Positions 49,411 to 63,387 of a DNA stretch of 64,000 bases are shown here, piece by piece. Every line of letters starts with the position of its first letter. The stretch's first letter is position 1. Both the position numbers and the translations under genes were made by a program. This stretch comes from Megachile rotundata (taxonomy: Eukaryota; Arthropoda; Insecta; Hymenoptera; Megachilidae), in the NCBI RefSeq assembly GCF_050947335.1, contig NW_027473314.1, forward strand, positions 372,001 through 436,000, written 5' to 3'. The notes under the pieces were generated by a model. The model was not told the DNA's origin. It did not search any database and saw only the letters and a list, made by a program, of their open reading frames with translations.

Positions 49411-51994
49411 CATAAAATCACAATCATACAATAACAATCATACGATCACAATCATACAATCACAATCATACAATCACAATCAAACAGTCAGAATCATACA
49501 ATCACAATCATACAATCACAATCATACAATCACGATCATACAATCACGATCATACAATCACGATCATACAATCACGATCATACAATCACAATCATACAAT
49601 CACAATCATACAATCATAATCACAAAATCACAATCATACAATCACAGTCATACAATCACAACCATACAATCACAATCATACAATCACAATCATACAATCA
49701 CAATCATACAATCACAATCATACAATCACAATCATACAATCACAGTCATACAATCACAATCATACAATCACAATCATACAATCACAATCATACAATCACA
49801 ATCATACAATCACAATCATACAATCACAGTCATACAATCACAATCATACAATCACAGTCATACAATCACAATCATACAGTCACAATCATACAATCACAAT
49901 CATACAATCGCAATCATACAATCACAATCATAGAATCACAATCATACAATCACAATCATACAATCACAATCATACAATCACAATCATTCAATCACAATCA
50001 TACAATCACAATCATACAATCACAATCATACAATCACAGTCATACAATCACAATCATACAATCACAATCATACAATCGCAATCATACAATCGCAATCATA
50101 CAATCACAATCATACAGGAACAATCATACAACCTTAATTATACAACCACAAACATACGATCACAATCATACAATCACAATCATACAATCACAATCATACA
50201 ATCACAATCATACAATCACAATCATACAATCACAATCATAAAATCACAATCATACAATAACAATCATACGATCACAATCATACAATCACAATCATACAAT
50301 CACAATCATACAATCATAATCATACAATCACAATCATACAAGGATAATCATACAATCACAATCATGCAGTCACAATCATACAATCGCAATCACACAACCA
50401 CAATCTTACAATCACAATCATACGATCACAATCATACGATCACAATCATACCATCACAATCATACAATCACAATCATACAATCACAATCATACAATCACA
50501 ATCATACAATCACAAGCATACAATCACAATCATACAATCACAATCATACAATCACAATCATACAATCACAATCATACAATCACAATCATACAATCACAAT
50601 CATACAATCACAATCATACAATCACAATCATACAATCACAATCATACTATCACAATCATACAATCACAATCTCACAATAACGATCATACAATAGCGATCA
50701 TCCAATCACAATCATACAATCACAATCATACAATCGCAATCATACAATCACAAACATACAGAAACAATCATACAATCACTATCATACAATCACAATCATA
50801 CAATCACAATCATACAATCACAATCATACAATCACAATCATACAATCACAATCATACAATCACAATCATACAGTCACAATCATGCAATCACAATCATACA
50901 ATCACAATCATACAATCACAATCATACAATCACAATCATACAATCACAGTCATACCTTCACAATCATACAATCACAATCATACAATCCCAATCATACACT
51001 CACAATCATACAGTCACAATCATGCAATCACAATCATACAATCACAATCATACAATCACAATCATACAATCACAGTCATACCTTCACAATCATACAATCA
51101 CAATCATACAATCGCAATCATACAATCACAATCATACAGGAACAATCATACAACCTTAATTATACAACCACAATCATACGATCACAATCATACAATCACA
51201 ATCATACAATCACAATCATACAATCACAATCATACAATCACAATCATACAATCACAATCATACAATCACAATCATACAATCATAATCATACAATCACAAT
51301 CATACAAGGATAATCATACAATCACAATCATGCAGTCACAATCATACAATCGCAATCACACAACCACAATCTTACAATCACAATCATACGATCACAATCA
51401 TACGATCACAATCATACCATCACAATCATACAATCACAATCATACAATCACAATCATACAATCACAGTCATACAATCACAATCATACAATCACAATCATA
51501 CAATCACAATCATACAATCACAATCATACAATCACAATCATACAATCACAATCATACAATCACAGTCATACAATCACAATCATACAATCACAGTCATACA
51601 ATCACAATCATACAGTCACAATCATACAATCACAATCATACAATCGCAATCATACAATCACAATCATAGAATCACAATCATACAATCACAATCATACAAT
51701 CACAATCATACAATCACAATCATACAATCACAATCATACAATCACAATCATACAATCACAGTCATACAATCACAATCATACAATCACAATCATACAATCA
51801 CAATCATACAATCGCAATCATACAATCACAATCATACAGGAACAATCATACAACCTTAATTATACAATCACAATCATACGATCACAATCATACAATCACA
51901 ATCATACAATCACAATCATACAATCACAATCATACAATCACAATCATACAATCACAATCATACAATCATAATCATACAATCACAATCATACAAG
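49411..51994 (+). repeat. Family D block paired with 58,832 (displacement ~9.4 kb)
   Basis: CATAAAATC at 49411 corresponds to 58832 (9,421 bp) and ATGCAGTC at 50364 to 59729 (9,365 bp). Each displacement is one less than a multiple of 14, as expected from the deletion near 56,279. The 56-bp change between them is four whole units. Internal landmarks repeat at 50364 and 51330 (966 bp), and the same 966-bp step occurs in the partner at 59729 and 60695. Shared rare forms include ATAGCGATC, CAATCCCAATC with ATACACTC, and AAGGATAATC. Confidence 0.8.
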
Positions 51995-54035
51995 GATAAT
52001 CATACAATCACAATCATGCAGTCACAATCATACAATCGCAATCACACAACCACAATCTTACAATCACAATCATACGATCACAATCATACGATCACAATCA
52101 TACCATCACAATCATACAATCACAATCATACAATCACAATCATACAATCACAAGCATACAATCACAATCATACACTCACAATCATACAATCACAATCATA
52201 CAATCACAATCATACAATCACAATCATACAATCACAATCATACAGTCACAATCATGCAATCACAATCATACAATCACAATCATACAATCACAATCATACA
52301 ATCACAATCATACAATCACAATCATACAATCACAATCATACATTCACAATCATACAATCACAATCATACAATCGCAATCATACAATCGCAATCAAAGAAT
52401 CACAATCATACGATCACAATCATACAATCACAATCATACAATCACAAACATACAATCGCAGTCATACCTTCACAATCATACAATCACAATCATACAATCA
52501 CAATCATACAATCACAATCATACAATCACAATCTCACAATCACAATCATACAGTCACAATCATACAATCGCAATCATACAATCACAATCATAGAATCACA
52601 ATCATACAATCACAATCATACAATCACAATCATACAATCACAATCATACAATCACAATCATACAATCACAATCATACAATCACAGTCATACAATCACAAT
52701 CATACAATCACAATCATACAATCACTATCATACAATCACAATCATACAATCACAATCATACAATCACAATCATACAATCACAATCATACAATCACAATCA
52801 TACAATCACAATCATACAATCACAATCATACAGTCACAATCATGCAATCACAATCATACAATCACAATCATACAATCACAATCATACAATCACAATCATA
52901 CAATCACAATCATACAATCACAATCATACAATCACAATCATACAATCACAGTCATACCTTCACAATCATACAATCACAATCATACAATCACAATCATACA
53001 ATCACAATCATACAATCACAATCTCACAATCACAATCATACAGTCACAATCATACAATCACAATCATAGAATTACAATCATACAATCACAATCATACAAT
53101 GACAATCATACAATCACAATCATATAATCACAATCATAGAATCACAATCATACAATCACAATCATACAATCACAATCATACAATAACAATCATACAATCA
53201 CAATCATACAATCACAATCATACAATCACAATCATACAATCACAATCATACAATCACAATCATACAATCGCAATCAAAGAATCACAACCATACGATCACA
53301 ATCATACAATCACAATCATACAATCACAATCATACAATAGCAATCATACAATCACAATCAAAGAATCACAATCATACGATCACAATCATACAATCACAAT
53401 CATACAATCACAATCATACAATCGCAATCATACAATCACAATCAAAGAATCACAATCATACGATCACAATCATACAATCACAATCATACAATCACAATCA
53501 TACAATCACAATCATACAATCACAATCATACAATCGCAATCATACAATCACAATCATACAGAAACAATCATACAACCTTAATTATACAACCTCAATCATA
53601 CGATCACAATCATACAATCACAATCATACAATCACAATCATACAATCACAATCATACAATCACAATCATACAATCACAATCATACAATCACAATCATACA
53701 ATCACAATCATACAATCATAATCATACAATCACAATCATACAAGGACAATCATACATTCACAATCATGCAGTCACAATCATACAATCGCAATCACACAAC
53801 CACAATCATACAATCACAGTCATGCAATCACAATCATACAATCACAATCATACAATCACAATCATACAATCACAATCATACAATCACAATCATACAATCA
53901 CAGTCATACAATCACAATCATACAATCACAGTCATACAATCACAATCATACAGTCACAATCATACAATCACAATCATACAATCACAGTCATACAATCACA
54001 ATCATACAGTCACAATCATACAATCACAATCATAG
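51995..54035 (+). repeat. Family D block with partners at 56,985 and 62,330
   Basis: The ATGCAGTC at 52016 begins a block repeated at 56985 (4,969 bp) with AGCATAC, ATACATTC and CAAACATACAATCGCAGTC. Its second half, from about 53,200 to 54,035, repeats at about 62,330 to 63,162 (9,127 bp). Both displacements are one less than a multiple of 14. It holds three alternating CAAAGAATC units near 53,276 to 53,450 and CCTTAATTAT at 53576, followed by CAACCTCAATC, a variant seen only here and near 62,710. Confidence 0.78.
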
Positions 54036-54410
54036 AATCACAATCATACAATCACAATCATACAATCACAATCATACAATCACAATCATACAATCACAAT
54101 CATACAATCACAATCATACAATCACAATCATACAATCACAATCATACAATCACAATCATACAATCACAATCATACAATCACAATCATACAATCACAATCA
54201 TACAATCACAATCATACAATCACAATCATACAATCACAATCATACAATCACAATCATACAATCACAATCATACAATCACAATCATACAATCACAATCATA
54301 CAATCACAATCATACAATCACAATCATACAATCACAATCATACAATCACAATCATACAATCACAATCATACAATCACAATCATACAATCACAATCATACA
54401 ATCACAATCA
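54036..54410 (+). repeat. Longest pure consensus run (~26 units)
   Basis: From the base after CATAG at 54035 to the CAAAG at 54410 I see no variant, giving about 26 perfect units. The paired locus 9,127 bp downstream has CATAG at 63162 and the next variant already at 63218, only about four units. The run therefore expanded, or the partner contracted, after the two blocks separated. Confidence 0.85.
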
Positions 54411-56278
54411 AAGAATCACAATCATACGATCACAATCATACAATCACAATCATAGAATCACAATCATACAATCACAATCATACAATCACAATCATACAAT
54501 CACAATCATACAATCATAATCATACAATCACAATCATACATTCACAATCATACATTCACAATCATGCAGTCACAATCATACAATCGCAATCACACAACCA
54601 CAATCATACAATCACAATCATACAATCACAATCATACAATCACAATCATACAATCACAATCATGCAATCACAATCATAGAATCACAGTCATACAATCACA
54701 ATCATACAATCACAGTCATACAATCACAATCATACAATCACAGTCATACAATCACAATCATACAGTCACAATCATACAATCACAATCATACAATCACAAT
54801 CATACAATCACAATCATACAATCACAATCGTAGAATCACAATCATACAATCATAATCATACAATCACAATCATACAATCGCAATCATACAATCGCAATCA
54901 AAGAATCACAATCATACAATCACAATCATTCAATCACAATCATACAATCGCAATCATACAATCACAATCATACAGAAACAATCATACAACCTTAATTATA
55001 CAACCACAATCATACGATCACAATCATACAATCACAATCATACAATCACAATCATACAATCGCAATCATACAATCGCAATCAAAGAATCACAATCATACA
55101 AGCACAATCATACAATCACAATCATACAATCGCAATCATACAATCACAATCATACAGAAACAATCATACAACCTTAATTATACAACCACAATCATACGAT
55201 CACAATCATACAATCACAATCATACAATCACAATCATACAATCACAATCATACAACCACAATCATACAGTCACAATCATACCATCACAATCATACAATCA
55301 TAATCATACAATCACAATCATACAAGGACAATCATACAATCACAATCATGCAGTCACAATCATACAATCGCAGTCACACAACCACAATCTTACAATCACA
55401 ATCATACGATCACAATCATACGATCACAATCATACAATCACAATCATACAATCACAATCATAATATCACAATCATACAATAACAATCATACGATCACAAT
55501 CATACAATCACAATCATACAATCACAATCAAACAGTCAGAATCATACAATCACAATCATACAATCACAATCATACAATCACAATCATACAATCACAATCT
55601 CACAATCACAATCATACAGTCACAATCATAGAATCACAATCATAGAATCACAATCATACAATGACAATCATACAATCACAATCATATAATCACAATCATA
55701 CAATCACAATCATAAAATCACAATCATACAATCACAATCACACAATCACAATCATACAATCGCAATCATGCAATCACAATCATACAATCACAATCATACA
55801 ATCAGAATCATACAATCACCATCATACAATCACAATCATACAATCACAATCATACAATCACAATCATACAATCACAATCATACAATCACAATCATACAAT
55901 CACAATCATACAATCACAATTATACAATCACAATCATACGATCACAATCATACGATCACAATCATACGATCACAATCATACGATCATAATCATACAATCA
56001 CAATCATACAATCACAATCATACAATCACAATCATACAATAGCAATCATACAATCACAGTCAAACAATCACAATCATAGAATCACTATAATACAATCAAA
56101 ATCATACAATCACAATCATACAATCACAATCATACAATCACAATCATACAATCACAATCATAAAATCACAATCATACAATAACAATCATACGATCACAAT
56201 CATACAATCACAATCATACAATCACAATCATACAATCACAATCAAACAGTCAGAATCATACAATCACAATCATACAAT
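54411..56278 (+). repeat. Family D block partner of 46.8 to 48.3 kb
   Basis: This contains AAAG at 54900 (partner 46794, 8,106 bp) and AAGGAC at 55326 (partner 47388, 7,938 bp); the 168-bp difference is 12 whole units. CCTTAATTAT units lie at 54990 and 55172. The ATGACAATC/ATATAATC marker at 55661 is followed by ATGCAATC, CAGAATC and CACCATC as in module C, and by four ACGATC units near 55,935 to 55,985. Confidence 0.75.
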
Positions 56279-56290
56279 AAAATCATACAA
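56272..56290 (+). other. One-base deletion: second register break
   Basis: The sequence reads CATACAATAAAATCATAC where the expected form is CATACAATCACAATCATAC, a 13-bp unit made by one lost base plus a C to A change. The position of CCTTAATTAT modulo 14 moves from 12 to 11 from here on. It lies just upstream of a run of five CACGATC units. Confidence 0.92.
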
Positions 56291-58831
56291 TCACGATCAT
56301 ACAATCACGATCATACAATCACGATCATACAATCACGATCATACAATCACGATCATACAATCACAATCATACAATCACAATCATACAATCATAATCACAA
56401 AATCACAATCATACAATCACAGTCATACAATCACAACCATACAATCACAATCATACAATCACAATCATACAATCACAATCATACAATCACAATCATACAA
56501 TCACAGTCATACAATCACAATCATACAATCACAATCATACAATCACAATCATACAATCACAATCATACAATCACAATCATACAATCACAATCATAAAATC
56601 ACAATCATACAATAACAATCATACGATCACAATCATACGATCACAATCATACAATCACAATCATACAATCACAATCATACAATCACAATCATACAATCAC
56701 AATCATACAATCACAATCATACAATCACAGTCATACAATCACAATCATACAATCACAATCATACAATCACAATCATACAATCGCAATCATACAATCACAA
56801 TCATACAGGAACAATCATACAACCTTAATTATACAATCACAATCATACGATCACAATCATACAATCACAATCATACAATCACAATCATACAATCACAATC
56901 ATACAATCACAATCATACAATCACAATCATACAATCATAATCATACAATCACAATCATACAAGGATAATCATACAATCACAATCATGCAGTCACAATCAT
57001 ACAATCGCAATCACACAACCACAATCTTACAATCACAATCATACGATCACAATCATACGATCACAATCATACCATCACAATCATACAATCACAATCATAC
57101 AATCACAATCATACAATCACAAGCATACAATCACAATCATACAATCACAATCATACAATCACAATCATACAGTCACAATCATGCAATCACAATCATACAA
57201 TCACAATCATACAATCACAATCATACAATCACAATCATACAATCACAGTCATACCTTCACAATCATACAATCACAATCATACAATCCCAATCATACACTC
57301 ACAATCATACAGTCACAATCATGCAATCACAATCATACAATTACAATCATACAATCACAATCATACAATCACAGTCATACCTTCACAATCATACAATCAC
57401 AATCATACAATCACAATCATACAATCACAATCATACAATCACAATCATACAATCACAATCATACAATCACAATCATACAATCACAATCATACAATCACAA
57501 TCATACAGTCACAATCATGCAATCACAATCATACAATCACAATCATACAATCACAATCATACAATCACAATCATACAATCACAATCATACAATCACAATC
57601 ATACAATCACAATCATACATTCACAATCATACAATCACAATCATACAATCGCAATCATACAATCGCAATCAAAGAATCACAATCATACGATCACAATCAT
57701 ACAATCACAATCATACAATCACAAACATACAATCGCAGTCATACCTTCACAATCATACAATCACAATCATACAATCACAATCATACAATCACAATCATAC
57801 AATCACAATCATACAATCACAATCTCACAATCACAATCATACAGTCACAATCATACAATCACAATCATACAATCGCAATCATACAATCGCAATCATACAA
57901 TCACAAACATACAATCACAATCTCACAATCACGATCATACAATAACGATCATTCAATCACAATCATACAATCGCAATCATACAATCACAAACATACAGAA
58001 ACAATCATACAATCACTATCATACAATCACAATCATACAATCACAATCATACAATCACAATCATACAATCACAATCATACAATCACAATCATACAATCAC
58101 AATCATACAATCACAATCATACAGTCACAATCATGCAATCACAATCATACAATCACAATCATACAATCACAATCATACAATCACAATCATACAATCACAA
58201 TCATACAATCACAATCATACAATCACAGTCATACCTTCACAATCATACAATCACAATCATACAATCACAATCATACAATCACAATCATACAATCACAATC
58301 TCACAATCACAATCATACAGTCACAATCATACAATCACAATGATAGAATTACAATCATACAATCACAATCATACAATGACAATCATACAATCACAATCAT
58401 ATAATCACAATCATAGAATCACAATCATACAATCACAATCATACAATCACAATCATACAATAACAATCATACAATCACAATCATACAATCACAATCATAC
58501 AATCACAATTATACAATCACAATCATACAATCACAATCATACAATCACAATCATACAATCGCAATCAAAGAATCACAATCATACGATCACAATCATACAA
58601 TCACAATCATACAATCACAATCATACAATAGCAATCATACAATCACAATCAAAGAATCACAATCATACGATCACAATCATACAATCACAATCATACAATC
58701 ACAATCATACAATCGCAATCATACAATCACAATCAAAGAATCACAATCATACGATCACAATCATACAATCACAATCATACAATCACAATCATACAATCAC
58801 AATCATACAATCACAATCATACAATCACAAT
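56291..58831 (+). repeat. Family D block paired with 52.0 and 63.4 kb
   Basis: The stretch from about 56,808 to the end of this copy's first part recurs at 63,388 onward at 6,580 bp (470 units): AGGAAC, CCTTAATTAT (56823), AAGGATAATC, ATGCAGTC (56985), ATGCAATC (57181) and CAATCCCAATC. From 56985 it also resembles 52016. Later parts carry HOR A-like CTCAC, CACGATC and ACTATC forms near 57,920 to 58,020. Confidence 0.77.
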
Positions 58832-61079
58832 CATAAAATCACAATCATACAATAACAATCATACGATCACAATCATACAATCACAATCATACAATCACAA
58901 TCAAACAGTCAGAATCATACAATCACAATCATACAATCACAATCATACAATCACGATCATACAATCACGATCATACAATCACGATCATACAATCACGATC
59001 ATACAATCACAATCATACAATCACAATCATACAATCATAATCACAAAATCACAATCATACAATCACAGTCATACAATCACAACCATACAATCACAATCAT
59101 ACAATCACAATCATACAATCACAATCATACAATCACAATCATACAATCACAGTCATACAATCACAGTCATACAATCACAGTCATACAATCACAATCATAC
59201 AATCACAATCATACAATCACAATCATACAATCACAATCATACAATCACAATCATACAATCACAGTCATACAATCACAGTCATACAATCACAGTCATACAA
59301 TCACAATCATACAGTCACAATCATACAATCGCAATCATACAATCACAATCATAGAATCACAATCATACAATCACAATCACACAATCACAATCATACAATC
59401 ACAATCATACAATCACAATCATACAATCACAATCATACAATCACAGTCATACAATCACAATCATACAATCACAATCATACAATCACAATCATACAATCGC
59501 AATCATACATTCACAATCATACAGGAACAATCATACAACCTTAATTATACAACCACAATCATACGATCACAATCATACAATCACAATCATACAATCACAA
59601 TCATACAATCACAATCATACAATCACAATCATACAATCACAATCATACAATCACAATCATACAATCACAATCATACAATCATAATCATACAATCACAATC
59701 ATACAAGGATAATCATACAATCACAATCATGCAGTCACAATCATACAATCGCAATCACACAACCACAATCTTACAATCACAATCATACGATCACAATCAT
59801 ACGATCACAATCATACCATCACAATCATACAATCACAATCATACAATCACAATCATACAACCACAATCATACAATCACAAGCATACAATCACAATCATAC
59901 AATCACAATCATACAATCACAATCATACAATCACAATCATACAATCACAATCATACAATCACAATCATACAATCACAATCATACAATCACAATCATACAA
60001 TCACAATCATACTATCACAATCATACAATCACAATCTCACAATAACGATCATACAATAGCGATCATCCAATCACAATCATACAATCACAATCATACAATC
60101 GCAATCATACAATCACAAACATACAGAAACAATCATACAATCACTATCATACAATCACAATCATACAATCACAATCATACAATCACAATCATACAATCAC
60201 AATCATACAATCACAATCATACAATCACAATCATACAGTCACAATCATGCAATCACAATCATACAATCACAATCATACAATCACAATCATACAATCACAA
60301 TCATACAATCACAGTCATACCTTCACAATCATACAATCACAATCATACAATCCCAATCATACACTCACAATCATACAGTCACAATCATGCAATCACAATC
60401 ATACAATCACAATCATACAATCACAATCATACAATCACAGTCATACCTTCACAATCATACAATCACAATCATACAATCGCAATCATACAATCACAATCAT
60501 ACAGGAACAATCATACAACCTTAATTATACAACCACAATCATACGATCACAATCATACAATCACAATCATACAATCACAATCATACAATCACAATCATAC
60601 AATCACAATCATACAATCACAATCATACAATCACAATCATACAATCATAATCATACAATCACAATCATACAAGGATAATCATACAATCACAATCATGCAG
60701 TCACAATCATACAATCGCAATCACACAACCACAATCTTACAATCACAATCATACGATCACAATCATACGATCACAATCATACCATCACAATCATACAATC
60801 ACAATCATACAATCACAATCATACAATCACAGTCATACAATCACAATCATACAATCACAATCATACAATCACAATCATACAATCACAATCATACAATCAC
60901 AATCATACAATCACAGTCATACAATCACAATCATACAATCACAGTCATACAATCACAATCATACAGTCACAATCATACAATCACAATCATACAATCGCAA
61001 TCATACAATCACAATCATAGAATCACAATCATACAATCACAATCATACAATCATAATCATACAATCACAATCATACAAG
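58832..61079 (+). repeat. Second copy of the 49.4-kb block
   Basis: It follows 49411 to about 51,660 in variant order, including the run of four CACGATC units, CATAATCAC, ATAGCGATC, CAATCCCAATC and AAGGATAATC. Local differences include extra CAGTCATAC units near 59,150 and 59,270, ATACATTC near 59,507 and a CAACCAC near 59,860. CCTTAATTAT lies at 59539 and 60519. Confidence 0.78.
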
Positions 61080-63387
61080 GATAATCATACAATCACAATC
61101 ATGCAGTCACAATCATACAATCGCAATCACACAACCACAATCTTACAATCACAATCATACGATCACAATCATACGATCACAATCATACCATCACAATCAT
61201 ACAATCACAATCATACAATCACAATCATACAATCACAAGCATACAATCACAATCATACACTCACAATCATACAATCGCAATCATACAATCACAATCATAC
61301 AATCACAATCATACAATCACAATCATACAATCACAATCATACAATCACAATCATACAATCACAATCATACAATCACAATCATACAATCACAATCATACAA
61401 TCATAATCATACAATCACAATCATACAAGGATAATCATACAATCACAATCATGCAGTCACAATCATACAATCGCAATCACACAACCACAATCTTACAATC
61501 ACAATCATACGATCACAATCATACGATCACAATCATACCATCACAATCATACAATCACAATCATACAATCACAATCATACAATCACAAGCATACAATCAC
61601 AATCATACAATCACAGTCATACAATCACAATCATACAATCACAGTCATACAATCACAATCATACAGTCACAATCATACAATCACAATCATACAATCACAG
61701 TCATACAATCACAATCATACAGTCACAATCATACAATCACAATCATAGAATCACAATCATACAATCACAATCATACAATCACAATCATACAATCACAATC
61801 ATAGAATCACAGTCATACAATCACAATCATACAATCACAGTCATACAATCACAATCATACAATCACAGTCATACAATCACAATCATACAGTCACAATCAT
61901 ACAATCACAATCATACAATCACAATCATACAATCACAATCATACAATCGCAATCATACAATCACAATCATACAGGAACAATCATACAACCTTAATTATAC
62001 AATCACAATCATACGATCACAATCATACAATCACAATCATACAATCACAATCATACAATCACAATCATACAATCACAATCATACAATCACAATCATACAA
62101 TCATAATCATACAATCACAATCATACAAGGATAATCATACAATCACAATCATGCAGTCACAATCATACAATCGCAATCACACAACCACAATCTTACAATC
62201 ACAATCATACGATCACAATCATACGATCACAATCATACCATCACAATCATACAATCACAATCATACAATCACAATCATACAATCACAAGCATACAATCAC
62301 AATCATACAATCACAATCATACAATCACAATCATACAGTCACAATCATACAATCACAATCATACAATCACAATCATACAATCACAATCATACAATCGCAA
62401 TCAAAGAATCACAATCATACGATCACAATCATACAATCACAATCATACAATCACAATCATACAATAGCAATCATACAATCACAATCAAAGAATCACAATC
62501 ATACGATCACAATCATACAATCACAATCATACAATCACAATCATACAATCGCAATCATACAATCACAATCAAAGAATCACAATCATACGATCACAATCAT
62601 ACAATCACAATCATACAATCACAGTCATACAATCACAATCATACAATCACAATCATACAATCGCAATCATACAATCACAATCATACAGAAACAATCATAC
62701 AACCTTAATTATACAACCTCAATCATACGATCACAATCATACAATCACAATCATACAATCACAATCATACAATCACAATCATACAATCACAATCATACAA
62801 TCACAATCATACAATCACAATCATACAATCACAATCATACAATCATAATCATACAATCACAATCATACAAGGACAATCATACATTCACAATCATGCAGTC
62901 ACAATCATACAATCGCAATCACACAACCACAATCATACAATCACAGTCATGCAATCACAATCATACAATCACAATCATACAATCACAATCATACAATCAC
63001 AATCATACAATCACAATCATACAATCACAGTCATACAATCACAATCATACAATCACAGTCATACAATCACAATCATACAGTCACAATCATACAATCACAA
63101 TCATACAATCACAGTCATACAATCACAATCATACAGTCACAATCATACAATCACAATCATAGAATCACAATCATACAATCACAATCATACAATCACAATC
63201 ATACAATCACAATCATAGAATCACAGTCATACAATCACAATCATACAATCACAGTCATACAATCACAATCATACAATCACAGTCATACAATCACAATCAT
63301 ACAGTCACAATCATACAATCACAATCATACAATCACAATCATACAATCACAATCATACAATCGCAATCATACAATCACAATCATACA
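61080..63387 (+). repeat. Irregular tandem of AAGGATAATC modules
   Basis: A module beginning AAGGATAATC, ATGCAGTC, ATCGCA, CACACAACC, AATCTTAC, paired ACGATC, ATACCATC and AGCATAC has its ATGCAGTC at 61101, 61451 and 62151, with 60695 upstream and 63565 downstream. Steps are 29, 25, 50 and 101 units. The last part of the interval, from about 62,330, is the copy of 53.2 to 54.0 kb. CCTTAATTAT lies at 61989 and 62703. Confidence 0.78.

Noticed and set aside
119..63218. Dozens of + strand open reading frames of 61 to 675 codons as protein genes
   Set aside because: They all encode the same 14-residue repeat in every frame because the unit has no + stop codon. They overlap each other in different frames, begin and end at random variant units, and have no separate codon signal, domain or flanking control region.
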